Shown: positions 24,248 through 35,731, numbered from the stretch's first letter. The stretch is DNA of 51,124 bases from Phenylobacterium sp. Root700 (GCF_001429025.1 NZ_LMHT01000032.1:71862-122985); one strand, 5' to 3'. A program made the numbers and translations. The notes: a model not told the origin generated them from the sequence alone.

Positions 24248-25471
24248 TTGATACGACGCCACTTCTTCCTCGCCGCCGCACTTGTGATCCTGGCCCTGAT
24301 GGTGGTCGCAGGCGGCTGGAAGCTGACCCTCGGTAAGAAGGAGGGCCCTGGCGGCCCCCCCGGCGCGGCCATGGCCGCACAAAAGGGCGGCGGAGCAGGC
24401 AAGGGCGGCGGCGGTCACAGCGGTCGCGGCGGCATGGGCGGCATGGGCGGCCCGGCCCCCGTGAAACTGGTCGGCGCCGAATCCAAGATCTTCGTCGACG
24501 CCATCGACGTGATCGGCGTGGCCAAGGGACGCCAGTCGGTGACCTTGACCGCGGCGACCACCCAGCTGGTGGAGCGCGTGCGGTTCACCGACGGTCAGTC
24601 GGTGGCCAAGGGCGCCGTGCTGGTCGAACTGAAATCCACGGAACAGAGCGCGGGCTTGGCCCAGGCTCAGGCCCGGATGGTCCAGGCTCAACGCGATTAC
24701 GACCGCTGGAAGCAGCTCGCGACGCAGGGGTTCGCCTCGAAGACCGCGCTAGATCAACGTGAAGCGACCTATCTCGCCGCCAAGGCCGATGTCGACGCCG
24801 CCCGGGCCCGTGAGGGCGACCGCACGATCCGCGCGCCGTTCGCCGGGGTCGTCGGCCTGTCCGACATCGCTCCGGGCGCGCTGATCAATCCGGGTGCGGC
24901 GATCGTGACCCTGGACGACGTCAGCGCCGTTCGCGTCGATTTCGAGGTGCCCGACCGTTATCTGGCCTCGGTCCGCGAGGGACAGCCGATCGTCGCCCGC
25001 GTCGACTCCTATCCCGGCGAAGCCATCCAGGGCCGCATCCAGAAGCTGGACACCCGGATCGACGAACGCACCCGCGCCATCACCGCGCGGGCCGAATTCC
25101 CCAATCCCGGCGGCAAGTTGAAGCCCGGCATGATGATGCGCATCGGGATCGCCCGCGGTCAGCGCCAGGTGGTGGCCGCGCCGGAGGCGGCGGTGTCCGT
25201 CCAGGGCGACACGGCCTTTGTCTATGTCGTCAAGCGTGACGGCGAGCGCAGCCTGGCCGAGCGCCGCCCGGTCCTGACCGGCGTGCGCCAGGACGGCCTG
25301 GTCGAGATCCGCGACGGCCTGAAGGTCGGCGAACAGATCGTGGCCGACGGCTTGAACAAGATCCAACCGGGCCAGCCGGTTCGCGTGCTGGCCGGCGCCG
25401 GTCCGCGTGAAGCGGCGGCCGATGTGACTGGGCCGCAGCCAGGAGCGCGCGGCGCGCGGCCCGGCGCATGA
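24248..25471 (+). CDS. RND efflux periplasmic adaptor (membrane fusion protein)
   Basis: A 407-residue AcrA/MexA-type adaptor linking the inner-membrane pump to an outer-membrane channel. After a hydrophobic N-terminal anchor (residues 6-24) comes a Gly-rich stretch of about 40 residues (GKGGGGHSGRGGMGGMGG). The lipoyl half-motif VTLTAATTQLVERVRFTDGQSVAKG, the helical hairpin with SAGLAQAQARMVQAQRDYDRW, and RAPFAGVVGLSDIAPGALINPG follow. TTG 24248 is preferred, since it gives a compact anchor; GTG 24176 would add 24 residues unlike a signal. Its stop overlaps the pump start (ATGA). Confidence 0.87.
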   Translation: MIRRHFFLAAALVILALMVVAGGWKLTLGKKEGPGGPPGAAMAAQKGGGAGKGGGGHSGRGGMGGMGGPAPVKLVGAESKIFVDAIDVIGVAKGRQSVTLTAATTQLVERVRFTDGQSVAKGAVLVELKSTEQSAGLAQAQARMVQAQRDYDRWKQLATQGFASKTALDQREATYLAAKADVDAARAREGDRTIRAPFAGVVGLSDIAPGALINPGAAIVTLDDVSAVRVDFEVPDRYLASVREGQPIVARVDSYPGEAIQGRIQKLDTRIDERTRAITARAEFPNPGGKLKPGMMMRIGIARGQRQVVAAPEAAVSVQGDTAFVYVVKRDGERSLAERRPVLTGVRQDGLVEIRDGLKVGEQIVADGLNKIQPGQPVRVLAGAGPREAAADVTGPQPGARGARPGA

Positions 25472-28400
25472 TGCTGTCTGATCTCTCCGTCCGCCGGCCG
25501 GTATTCGCCGCCGTCGCCGCGATCATTCTGTGCGTCGTCGGCTTGGCGGCCTTCGCCTCGCTGACGGTCCGCGAACTTCCCAGCGTCGATCCGCCGGTGG
25601 TCTCGATCTCGACCACCTATCGCGGCGCCTCGGCCGAGGTCGTCGAGGAGCGGATCACCGAAGTTATCGAGCGTCAGATCTCCGGCATCCAGGGGATCGA
25701 CCGGGTCAACTCGTCGTCGCGCGACGGGCGGTCCAACATCAACATCTCGTTCCGGCTCGACCGGAACCTCGATGACGCGGCCAACGATGTTCGCGACGCG
25801 GTGAGCCGCGTGGCGGCGAACCTGCCGCTGCAGGCCGATCCCCCGCAGATCGCCAAGGCGACGGCGGACGGCTCGCCGATCATGTTCATCTCGTTCGCCT
25901 CGACGACGCTCAACCGGTTGCAGCTCTCCGACTACGCCCAGCGCTATCTGGTCGAGCGGTTCTCGACCGTCGACGGCGTCGCCCAGGTGTTCGTCGCCGG
26001 CAGCCAACTCTACTCAATGCGCATCTGGCTGAACCCGGACGCCATGGCCGCTCGCGGCGTGACCGTCGACGACGTCGAGAACGCGCTGAATAGCCAGAAC
26101 CTCGAACTGCCGGCTGGCTCGCTCGAAGCGCCGGCCAAGGACTTCACGATCCGCGTGGCGCGCGGCTACTCGACGCCCGCCGAGTTCGCCGAGCTGCCGG
26201 TGGTGGCGTCGGGAACGCGCACCAGCGCGGCGACCGGCAACACCTCGCAGGCCTATATCACCCGCCTGGGCGACATCGCCCGCGTGGAGGAGGGGCCTGA
26301 CGAGCGCCGCCGCAGCTTCCGCTCCAACGGCCGCGACCAGGTCGGCATCGGCATCACCCGGCAGTCGCAGGCCAACGATCTGGACATCTCCAAGGGTGTC
26401 AACACCCTGCTGCCGGAGCTGAACAAGTCGCTGCCCAAGGGCACGACCCTGGAAGTGGCGGTCGACTACACGATCTTCACCGCCCACGCGATCCAGGAGG
26501 TCTGGATCACCATGGGCATTTCGCTGGGGCTGGTGGCCCTGGTGAACTTCATCTTCCTCGGCACCTGGCGCGCGGCGCTGATCCCGTCGATCGTCGCGCC
26601 GATCTGCATCCTCTCGACCTTCATCGTGCTGGCCCCGCTCGGGTTCTCGCTGAACCTGCTGACGCTGCTGGCCCTGGTGCTGGCGATCGGCCTGGTGGTC
26701 GACGACGCCATCGTGGTGGTCGAGAACATCCAGCGCCGGATCGACGACGGCGAGCCGCCGATCGTCGCGGCCCAACGCGGGGCGCGGCAGGTGTTCTTCG
26801 CCGTGGTCGCCACGACCATCGTGCTGATCTCGGTGTTCGCGCCGCTGATGTTCCTGCCCGGCTATATCGGCCGCCTGTTCGTGGAGCTGGCGGTGGCCAT
26901 CGCCGCGGCCGTGGCCTTCTCGGCCCTGCTGGCGCTCAGCCTGTCGCCGATGCTGGCGTCCAAGCTGCTGCGTCCGGCCCGCGGCGAGGGCTTCATCGCC
27001 CGCTATGTCGACGGCGCCATGGACAAGCTCAAGGCCTCCTACCACGCCTCGCTGGACGCTTTGCTTGGCCGCAGGGCCGCGTCCATCGGCACGGCGGTGC
27101 TGGTGGCGGTGCTGGCGGCCGGGGCCGTCGGCCTGTTCTCGGTGCTGCCGCGCGAGCTGGTGCCCGAGGAAGACCGCGGGCGCGTCGACCTCAACATGAG
27201 CGGCCCCGAGGGCGCTGGTTACGACTACACCCGCAAGGCGGTCGATCAGGTCGAGGCCCGGCTTCAGACCCTGCTCGAAGAGGGCAAGATCACCCGCTAC
27301 ATCATCGGCGTGCCTCGGTTCGGCGGCAGCCAGTTCAACGGCGGCTTCGGCAACGCCAACGTGGCGCAAGACGCCGGCATCACCTCCAACGAGCTGGCCG
27401 CCCAGCTGAACCGCGAGCTTTCCTCGGTCACGGCGGTCCGGGCGATCGCCATGGTGCGTCCGGCCTTCTCGCGCGGCGGCGGTGGCGGCGGTGGCGGCGG
27501 AGTGGATGTGATCGCGGTCGGTGACGACTATGGTCAGGTCGCCGACTGGATCGCGCCGTTGCTGGCGGCGGCCGAGGCTAATCCGGGGCTCGCCAGGGCG
27601 CGCCTCGACTACGAACCCACCAGCCCGCGCGTCCTCGTCAACATCGACCGGGAAAAGGCCGCCTCGCTCGGCGTCTCCGCCCAGGCGGTCGGCCGGGCGC
27701 TGGAAAGCAACTTCGGCACCCGGCGGGTGACGACCTACATCAAAAACGGCCAGGAGTACGACGTGCTCCTGCAGACCGATCGCGAGCAGCGCCAGACCGA
27801 GCAGGACATCGGCAATCTGTATGTCCGGGCCCAGTCGGGACAGCTGATCCCGCTGTCGACCGTGGTCACGACCGAGGTGCGGGGCGATACGCCTGACCGC
27901 TCCCGGGTCGACCGGCTGCGGTCGGTGACGCTGTCGGCGCAGCTCAACCCCGGCTATCCGGTGGGCGACGCGGTGAAGTTCTTCGAAACCGAGGTGGCCA
28001 AGCTGCCGCCGGGCCCGCAGATCAAGTGGGGCGGCATGGCGCGCGACTATCTTGAAGCGGGCGGGGCTGTCGGCCTGGCCTTCGGCATGGCGCTGCTGCT
28101 GGTGTTCCTGGTCCTGGCGGCTCAGTTCGAAAGCTGGATCCACCCGGCGGTCATCATGCTGACCGTGCCGGTCGCCGCGCTTGGCGGGCTGTTCGGCCTG
28201 CTGGTGGCCGGATCGACCATCAACACCTATAGCCAGATCGGTTTGATCATCCTGGTGGGCATCGCGGCGAAGAACGGCATTCTGATCGTCGAGTTCGCCA
28301 ATCAGTTGCGCGACGAGGGGCTCAGCATCCGCGAAGCGGTGATCGAAAGCGCCACCCTGCGGCTGCGGCCGATCATCATGACCTCGATCGCCGCGGCGGC

Positions 28401-28629
28401 CGGCGCCATCCCGCTGATCATGTGGGGCGGGGCGGGCGGCGAGAGCCGCAAGACCATCGGCGTGGTGATCTTCTTCGGCGCGATCTTCTCGACCGTGCTG
28501 ACCCTGTTCATCGTCCCGGTGTTCTACAACATGCTGGCGCGCTTCACGAAGTCGCCCCAGGCCACCGCTCGCCGTATCGAGGCCTTCGAAGAAGCCGAGC
28601 AGACGCGCGCGGCTAACGCCGCCGAATAG
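25468..28629 (+). CDS. RND efflux pump, HAE-1-like inner-membrane transporter
   Basis: A 1053-residue proton-driven multidrug-type pump with 12 membrane helices and two large periplasmic loops. The N-terminus is LSVRRPVFAAVAAIILCVVG. The helix 4 proton-relay region is LALVLAIGLVVDDAIVVVENIQRR with the two Asp of VVDDA, and the second-half region has GLIILVGIAAKNGILIVEFANQLR. A run of nine glycines (residues about 670-678) lies in the second periplasmic loop, an unusual flexible insertion. No outer-membrane factor is encoded, so it must use one from elsewhere. It is translationally coupled to the adaptor. Confidence 0.93.
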   Translation: MMLSDLSVRRPVFAAVAAIILCVVGLAAFASLTVRELPSVDPPVVSISTTYRGASAEVVEERITEVIERQISGIQGIDRVNSSSRDGRSNINISFRLDRNLDDAANDVRDAVSRVAANLPLQADPPQIAKATADGSPIMFISFASTTLNRLQLSDYAQRYLVERFSTVDGVAQVFVAGSQLYSMRIWLNPDAMAARGVTVDDVENALNSQNLELPAGSLEAPAKDFTIRVARGYSTPAEFAELPVVASGTRTSAATGNTSQAYITRLGDIARVEEGPDERRRSFRSNGRDQVGIGITRQSQANDLDISKGVNTLLPELNKSLPKGTTLEVAVDYTIFTAHAIQEVWITMGISLGLVALVNFIFLGTWRAALIPSIVAPICILSTFIVLAPLGFSLNLLTLLALVLAIGLVVDDAIVVVENIQRRIDDGEPPIVAAQRGARQVFFAVVATTIVLISVFAPLMFLPGYIGRLFVELAVAIAAAVAFSALLALSLSPMLASKLLRPARGEGFIARYVDGAMDKLKASYHASLDALLGRRAASIGTAVLVAVLAAGAVGLFSVLPRELVPEEDRGRVDLNMSGPEGAGYDYTRKAVDQVEARLQTLLEEGKITRYIIGVPRFGGSQFNGGFGNANVAQDAGITSNELAAQLNRELSSVTAVRAIAMVRPAFSRGGGGGGGGGVDVIAVGDDYGQVADWIAPLLAAAEANPGLARARLDYEPTSPRVLVNIDREKAASLGVSAQAVGRALESNFGTRRVTTYIKNGQEYDVLLQTDREQRQTEQDIGNLYVRAQSGQLIPLSTVVTTEVRGDTPDRSRVDRLRSVTLSAQLNPGYPVGDAVKFFETEVAKLPPGPQIKWGGMARDYLEAGGAVGLAFGMALLLVFLVLAAQFESWIHPAVIMLTVPVAALGGLFGLLVAGSTINTYSQIGLIILVGIAAKNGILIVEFANQLRDEGLSIREAVIESATLRLRPIIMTSIAAAAGAIPLIMWGGAGGESRKTIGVVIFFGAIFSTVLTLFIVPVFYNMLARFTKSPQATARRIEAFEEAEQTRAANAAE

Positions 28630-28644
28630 AGCCCGCCCAGGTGA

Positions 28645-28676
28645 CCAAGCGCCGCCCTCCGGGGCGGTCGGCTTGG
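28645..28676 (+). terminator. GC hairpin after RND operon
   Basis: CCAAGC-CCGCCC pairs with GGGCGG-GCTTGG around a TCCG loop, with a 1/3-base internal bulge. It starts 15 bases after the pump stop. There is no T-run, so it may stabilise the mRNA 3' end or act with Rho. Confidence 0.45.
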
Positions 28677-28698
28677 CGCGCGTGGTCCAAACGAAAAT

Positions 28699-28718
28699 GC
28701 CTCCCCCGAGGGGGAGGC
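28699..28718. terminator. 20-bp perfect inverted repeat in convergent intergenic region
   Basis: GCCTCCCCC and GGGGGAGGC flank GA, forming a strong hairpin on either strand. It is between the convergent RND pump and cytochrome c genes and may be a bidirectional terminator, though no T-run follows. The rest of 28719-28926 shows nothing I can name. Confidence 0.4.
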
Positions 28719-28926
28719 GAGTTATCGGGGTGGCGCCGTCGGCGACAAGGGGGCGTCGCGCGGTCGGCGCAGGATCTCGGCTGACAGATGCAAGTGCAGC
28801 CTCGATGCACAGATGGTGCGACCGAACGATATTCTCGTCAAGGTTGCTTGTGCCCGTTACTCGCGTAAAAACTCATCCCTTCGAGAAAAACGCTCGAAGG
28901 GACGAAAGCGGCCGGAGTTCAAATGG

Positions 28927-29418
28927 TTAGGGAGCCTTGTAGCCGGTCTCGACCTTCAGGTAGGCGATCAGGTCGATGCGATCCTTCGGATCCTTCAGCC
29001 CCGCGAAGGACATCTTGGTTCCCGGCAGGAAGGTGCGCGGTTCGGCCAGCCACTTGTCCAGGTGATCGGCGTCCCAGACGAAGCCGGCGTTCTTGACGGC
29101 GTCGGAATACTTGTAGCTCGCGACCTCGCCGGCCTTGCGGCCGAAGACCCCGTGCAGGTTCGGGCCGGTCATGTTCGCGCCGCCGGGCACGATGGTGTGG
29201 CAGGACCGGCACATGCCGAACTTCTGCTTCCCATTGGCCAGGTCGGCGGTGTTGTAGGGCGCGGGCAGGGCGGCCAGCAGGGCCTGCTTCTCGGCGGCCG
29301 TGGGCTCGGGCGTCGCGGGGGCCGCGGGCGCCTCGGCGGTTTTCTCGCCACCACCCTGGCCGCAAGCGGCGAGCAGGGCGCAGGCCCCGACGACAGACAG
29401 CATCACCGCGTTGCGCAT
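28927..29418 (-). CDS. Lipoprotein c-type cytochrome
   Basis: A 163-residue class I cytochrome c anchored as a lipoprotein. The signal peptide ends in the lipobox LAAC (Cys19). A spacer rich in Ala, Pro and Glu (residues 25-45) follows, then the haem-binding CRSCH (Cys70, Cys73, His74), NLHGVFGRKAGE, and the axial-Met region GTKMSFAGLKDPKDRIDLIAYLK. The fold resembles mitochondrial-type cytochrome c2/c556-sized electron carriers linking the bc1 complex to oxidases. It is preceded on its strand by the DUF188 gene, with a gap of about 40 bases. Confidence 0.9.
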   Translation of the reverse strand: MRNAVMLSVVGACALLAACGQGGGEKTAEAPAAPATPEPTAAEKQALLAALPAPYNTADLANGKQKFGMCRSCHTIVPGGANMTGPNLHGVFGRKAGEVASYKYSDAVKNAGFVWDADHLDKWLAEPRTFLPGTKMSFAGLKDPKDRIDLIAYLKVETGYKAP

Positions 29419-29460
29419 TTCATAGCCCCTTCGCCAAACTTGACCGCAAGCTAGTCATGC

Positions 29461-29940
29461 TCAGCCGCGTTGCAAGGCGCGCTTGCGGCGTTCCTTCTGG
29501 ATAATCTCATCCAGGGCCTGCAGGAACCGTGAGCGATCATTGCGGTCGAAGGGCTTGGGGCCGCCCATGATGTCGCCGGTGGACCGCAGTTGCTCCATCA
29601 ACGCCCGCTGGGCGATGGCCGCGCCGATCGAATTTTCGGTGAAGGGCTTACCGCTCGGGGTGACTGCGTGGGCGCCGGCCTGCAGCACCCGTTCGGCCAA
29701 GGGAATGTCGTTGGTGACCGCCACGTCGCCGGGCGCCACATGCTCGGCGATCCAGTCGTCGGCCACGTCCGGCCCGGCCTCGACGATCACGCGGGCGATC
29801 ATCGGCGACGGCGGGATCTGCATGAAGGCGTTGGAGACCACCCAGGTCTTCAGGTTGTAGCGTTGCGCGACCTTGTAGGTCTCGTCCTTCACCGGGCAGG
29901 CGTCGGCGTCGATGAAGATCTCGATGGGCTTGCGGTCCAA
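29461..29940 (-). CDS. DUF188 (YaiI/YqxD family) protein
   Basis: A 159-residue protein of the PIN-like DUF188 family. Motifs include the N-terminal IFIDADACPVKDE, DVAVTNDIPLA and the C-terminal GGPKPFDRNDRSRF. The exact role is not established; acidic residues in IDADACP and TNDIPLA fit a PIN-like metal site. The open frame extends to 30108, but TTG 29940 is chosen: it has GAGG seven bases upstream, gives the usual family length of about 150, and starts just before the first conserved motif. Confidence 0.85.
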   Translation of the reverse strand: MDRKPIEIFIDADACPVKDETYKVAQRYNLKTWVVSNAFMQIPPSPMIARVIVEAGPDVADDWIAEHVAPGDVAVTNDIPLAERVLQAGAHAVTPSGKPFTENSIGAAIAQRALMEQLRSTGDIMGGPKPFDRNDRSRFLQALDEIIQKERRKRALQRG

Positions 29941-30130
29941 GATACGGCCTCGGCAGATGGAAAACGCGTCCGGCCGGCTCACAGCCGCCACGGCGCGTGC
30001 ATCTCTAAGCCAGAACTGTGGAAAGGCGGAGCCCGCTCGCGGCGGCGGGCCACTTCCAGGCTTGGCAGCCATCGCCACGCGTGGCATCCGTCGCGCACCG
30101 CGACACACGTCGTCGCGGTCGCGTCGAGGC

Positions 30131-30206
30131 GCCGGCTTAGCTCAGCTGGTAGAGCAGCGGTTTTGTAAACCGAAGGTCACGGGTTCGATTCCTGTAGCCG
30201 GCACCA
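30131..30206 (+). tRNA. tRNA-Thr (anticodon UGU)
   Basis: A complete cloverleaf: acceptor GCCGGCT pairs with AGCCGGC, the D-arm is GCTCAGCTGGTAGAGC, the anticodon loop TTTGTAA has TGT, the T-loop is TTCGATT, and the 3' CCA is encoded. The anticodon stem has an apparent G-A mismatch at the 27-43 position; the other four pairs are normal. Confidence 0.93.
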
Positions 30207-30217
30207 TCGACGCCTTC

Positions 30218-30334
30218 TTACCTCCCAGGACCTGGATCCAGCTGGACGGTGATCGTCACCGCCCCGGACCAGAGGGCGTAGGCGGCCAGGGCGACCAGCG
30301 CGGCTACGACCACGAGAGCTGTCTTCCACCACAT
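30218..30334 (-). CDS. Possible 38-residue single-pass membrane peptide
   Basis: A short frame just downstream of and opposite to tRNA-Thr. It begins MWWKTALVVVAALVALAAYA and ends QLDPGPGR. It has one convincing membrane helix (about residues 5-22). ATG 30334 has only a weak AGAAAG site. No family is recognised. It may be a real small membrane protein or a chance frame in GC-rich DNA. Confidence 0.35.
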   Translation of the reverse strand: MWWKTALVVVAALVALAAYALWSGAVTITVQLDPGPGR

Positions 30335-30591
30335 TGCTTGAGCTTTCTGCGCCGCGTCGGCGACATGATCCTGCGCGTCCCCAGCGGCTCAGTTCCGACT
30401 GGCCGCCGGGCGCCGATCCGCCGTGTGTAAGCCAAGCCGCTGAGCGAAGTTGGTCGGCCCAGGTGATTTTCACCTCATATTGCGCTCATTGGTTGAGCCG
30501 AGCGCCCACCATTCCAATGATATCGATGGTAAGTTGAAAGAATATTCCTTTTCGTTGACGCGTGTTGTCTCGCGGCGGATGCTTCATGTGC

Positions 30592-30768
30592 TCTCGCGGG
30601 AGAGACCGGGCATGTCCCGGCGCTGAAGGCGCAACCACCCCGGAAACGCTCAAGCAAAACGGACCGCGCGGGCTGTTAAACGCTGGAAAGCAGGGCGCCA
30701 AGCCCTCGCCGAAGGAGCAAGAGGGTCCGCGTGATCCTTGAAATCTCTCAGGCGCAAAGGACAGCGGG
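30592..30768 (+). promoter_or_regulatory. Tandem glycine riboswitch (two aptamers)
   Basis: Two successive glycine aptamers are recognisable. The first (about 30592-30672) has GGGAGAGACC, GCTGAAGGCGCAACC and GGAAACGCTCAAGCAAAACGG. The second (about 30681-30768) is closed by CGCTG/CAGCG and has GCCGAAGGAGCAAG, AAATCTCTCAGGCGCAAAGG and ACAGCGG, the classic conserved core. An 8-base linker (CTGTTAAA) joins them, as in cooperative tandem glycine switches. The element points toward the TonB-dependent receptor gene 330 bases downstream, not to a gcvTHP operon. Glycine switches usually turn expression on when glycine is high. A possible -35 (TTGACG, 30555) has no convincing -10. Confidence 0.9.
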
Positions 30769-30776
30769 GGTGCTTT

Positions 30777-30797
30777 GGCCGGCGGCTTCGCTCGGCC
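30777..30797 (+). other. Hairpin following glycine riboswitch (possible expression platform)
   Basis: GGCCG-GCG and CGC-T-CGGCC form a strong stem with a GCTT loop directly after the second aptamer. No T-run follows, so it is not a standard intrinsic terminator; a second palindrome GTCCGGAC lies about 20 bases on. The leader from 30798 to the receptor start at 31098 contains no credible gene; it becomes AT-richer around 30940-31010 and may hold another promoter. Confidence 0.4.
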
Positions 30798-31097
30798 CGA
30801 ACACCTGTCCGGACGTCCCGCCATGCCGTGATTTCAGAACATGCAGTCGGCATATCAAGTTCTTCGAACGCAGGTATTCGCAAGTTCAGCGTGGCCAGGA
30901 AGGCGCGCCTGATGATGTCTTACGGGTTATCGGTCAACAATAGATCGTCTGAAGAGACCTATTAGAAATGATCAATTGTTGCGCCGGGGGTGTTCAATTT
31001 AACGGCTAAGACTAACAGATGGGCGAGGCGCGGGGTTATCGTTGGAACGGTTCTCGCGCGGCGGCCATTTTCACTCGTCTCTACAGGGGGTACGACG

Positions 31098-33566
<2,469 letters not shown>

Positions 33567-33590
33567 GCGTTAGTGGGGGGGTATCGGCAG

Positions 33591-35699
33591 ATGACGATCA
33601 GAGCGGTTCTTGCGGCGACGGCCATCGGCCTCGCCATCCTGCCCACGGCTGCGGCGGCTCAATCCGCCGCGCCCGTGGCGGCCAAGGATGTCAAACGCGG
33701 CGAGATTCTGTGGGACAGCTACGGCGTCCCGCACGTCTACGCCAAGGACGAGGCCGGAGCCTTCTACGGCTTCGGTTACGCCCAGGCGCAGAACCACGGC
33801 AATATCGTCATCCACCTCTATGGCGAGGCCCGTGGGCGCGCCGCGGAATACTGGGGCGACAAGTACGTCGAGTCCGACAAGTGGATGCTGGCCAACGACG
33901 TGCCCGAGCGCGCCGCGACCTGGTATCGCCAGCAGACGCCCCAGTTCCGCAAGAACCTCGACGCCTTCGCCCAGGGGATCAACGACTACGCCAAGGCCCA
34001 CCCGGAGAAGATCGATCCGGAGGTCGCCGCGGTGCTGCCGGTCAGCGGCGTCGACGTGATGGCCCACTCCCACCGGCTGATGAACTTCATCTACATCGCG
34101 CCCCAGGCCGCCACGATGGGGGCCGATCCGGCCAACAACAACGGCTCCAACGCCTGGGCGGTGGCGCCTTCGAAATCGGCCAGCGGGAACACCATGCTGC
34201 TGGCCAATCCGCACCTGCCGTGGCCGACCAGCTACTTCACCTATTTCGAGGCCGACCTGAACGGGCCTGGTTTCAAGATGTACGGCGCGACCCAGGTCGG
34301 GCTGCCGGTGTTGCGGTTCGCCTTCAACGACCGGATAGGGTTCACCAATACGGTCAACACCCTGGTCGGCTCGACCAATTACGAGCTGACTCCGAAAGAC
34401 GGCGGCTATGTCTTCGACGGCAAGGTGCTGCCGTTCAAGACCAAGGAGAAGACCTTCAAGGTCAAGCAGGCCGACGGGACCCTGCGCGCCGAAACCCTGG
34501 TGGTCCGCAGCTCGGTCCACGGGCCGGTCTTCGAACGCAAGGACGGCAAGACCATCGCGTTGCGCGTCGCCGGCCTCGATCGGCCCGGCGGTCTGGCTCA
34601 GTACTGGGACATGGGAAAGTCCAAGAGTTTCGCGGAGTTCCAGACGATCCTTAAGCGCCTGCAGGTGCCGAAGTTCAACATCGTCTACGGTGACCGCGAA
34701 GGCCACATCCAGTTCCTGGACAACGGCATCCTGCCCAAACACGACAAGGGCGACCTGAAATACTGGAGCGGCTTCGTCCCCGGCGACAGCTCGGCCACCC
34801 TCTGGAAGGACGTCCACAGCTACGACGAACTGCCCAAGGTCAACGATCCGGCCACCGGGTTCGTGCAGAACGCCAATGATCCGCCCTGGGTCGCCACCTA
34901 TCCGCAGACCATCCGCCACGCCGACTTCCCGCCCTATGTCGCGCCGAACGGCCCGATGTCGCTGCGCGCCCAGTGGTCGGTGAAGCTGCTGGCCGACACC
35001 GGCAAGATCTCCTTCGACGACTTCGTGGCCCGCAAGCTCTCGACCCACACCCTGATGGCCGACCGGGTGCTGCCCGATCTGCTGGCGGCGGCGGCGGGCG
35101 ACCAGGATCCCGATGTCCAGGCCGCCGTCGCGCTGTTGAAGGGCTGGGACCGCAAGACCGACGCCGACAGCCGCGCGGCCCTGCTGTTCGAGACCTGGGC
35201 GGCGAAGTTCTCGCCGAACAACTTCACCAGCCAGGCCAACTACAAGGTCAAATGGTCGGACGCCGCGCCGGTCGACACCCCCTCGGGCATCGCCGATCCG
35301 GCCGCCGCCGTGGTGATGCTGAAGGCGGCCGTCGCCGAGACCAGGCAGAAGTACGGGGCCATCGACCGTCCGTTCGGCGAGGTCTCGCGCTTCCACATCG
35401 ACGACGTGAACCTGCCCGGCAACGGCGGGTTCGGGAACACCGGCCTGTTCCACACCATCACCTGGGGCGCGCTGAAGAACGGCGAACGCACCCCCAACCA
35501 CGGTGAGACCTGGATCTCGCTGGTCGAGTTCTCCAACCCGATCAAGGCGGTGGGCCTGATGGCCTATGGCAACGCCAGCCAGCCGGGCTCCAAGCACCGG
35601 GCCGACCAATTGCAGCACCTGTCGGACAAGACCTTCCGCACCCTCTGGACCACGCGGGCGCAGGTCGAAGCCAACACCGAGGAACGCACGCCGTTCTAA
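33591..35699 (+). CDS. Secreted penicillin-acylase-family (S45) Ntn-hydrolase
   Basis: A 702-residue preproenzyme of peptidase family S45, which hydrolyses amide bonds of acylated substrates such as N-acyl amino acids, acyl-homoserine lactones or beta-lactams. The signal peptide ends around AAAAQS (residue 22). The alpha chain has ILWDSYGVPHVYAKDEAGAFYG. Autocatalytic cleavage should occur before Ser186 in NNGSNAWAVAP, making Ser186 the N-terminal nucleophile of the beta chain. The beta-chain blocks are LLANPHLPW, SSVHGPVF and GFVQNANDPPW. ATG 33591 fits the signal peptide. The gene is next to the TonB-dependent receptor, so its substrate probably enters through it. Confidence 0.88.
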   Translation: MTIRAVLAATAIGLAILPTAAAAQSAAPVAAKDVKRGEILWDSYGVPHVYAKDEAGAFYGFGYAQAQNHGNIVIHLYGEARGRAAEYWGDKYVESDKWMLANDVPERAATWYRQQTPQFRKNLDAFAQGINDYAKAHPEKIDPEVAAVLPVSGVDVMAHSHRLMNFIYIAPQAATMGADPANNNGSNAWAVAPSKSASGNTMLLANPHLPWPTSYFTYFEADLNGPGFKMYGATQVGLPVLRFAFNDRIGFTNTVNTLVGSTNYELTPKDGGYVFDGKVLPFKTKEKTFKVKQADGTLRAETLVVRSSVHGPVFERKDGKTIALRVAGLDRPGGLAQYWDMGKSKSFAEFQTILKRLQVPKFNIVYGDREGHIQFLDNGILPKHDKGDLKYWSGFVPGDSSATLWKDVHSYDELPKVNDPATGFVQNANDPPWVATYPQTIRHADFPPYVAPNGPMSLRAQWSVKLLADTGKISFDDFVARKLSTHTLMADRVLPDLLAAAAGDQDPDVQAAVALLKGWDRKTDADSRAALLFETWAAKFSPNNFTSQANYKVKWSDAAPVDTPSGIADPAAAVVMLKAAVAETRQKYGAIDRPFGEVSRFHIDDVNLPGNGGFGNTGLFHTITWGALKNGERTPNHGETWISLVEFSNPIKAVGLMAYGNASQPGSKHRADQLQHLSDKTFRTLWTTRAQVEANTEERTPF

Positions 35700-35731
35700 A
35701 GCGGCGGCTCAAGACACATCAGGAGACACCC

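Noticed and set aside
26014..28143. 709-codon open frame on the minus strand
   Set aside because: Antisense shadow of the RND pump gene; no domain and Asp/His/Gln/Arg-rich.
30177..30473. 98-codon minus-strand frame overlapping tRNA-Thr
   Set aside because: It runs into the tRNA, has no domain, and its composition is that of a shadow frame.
30798..31097. Short frames in the riboswitch leader as leader peptides
   Set aside because: Frames of 17-23 codons without ribosome sites or recognisable composition; no attenuation logic visible.
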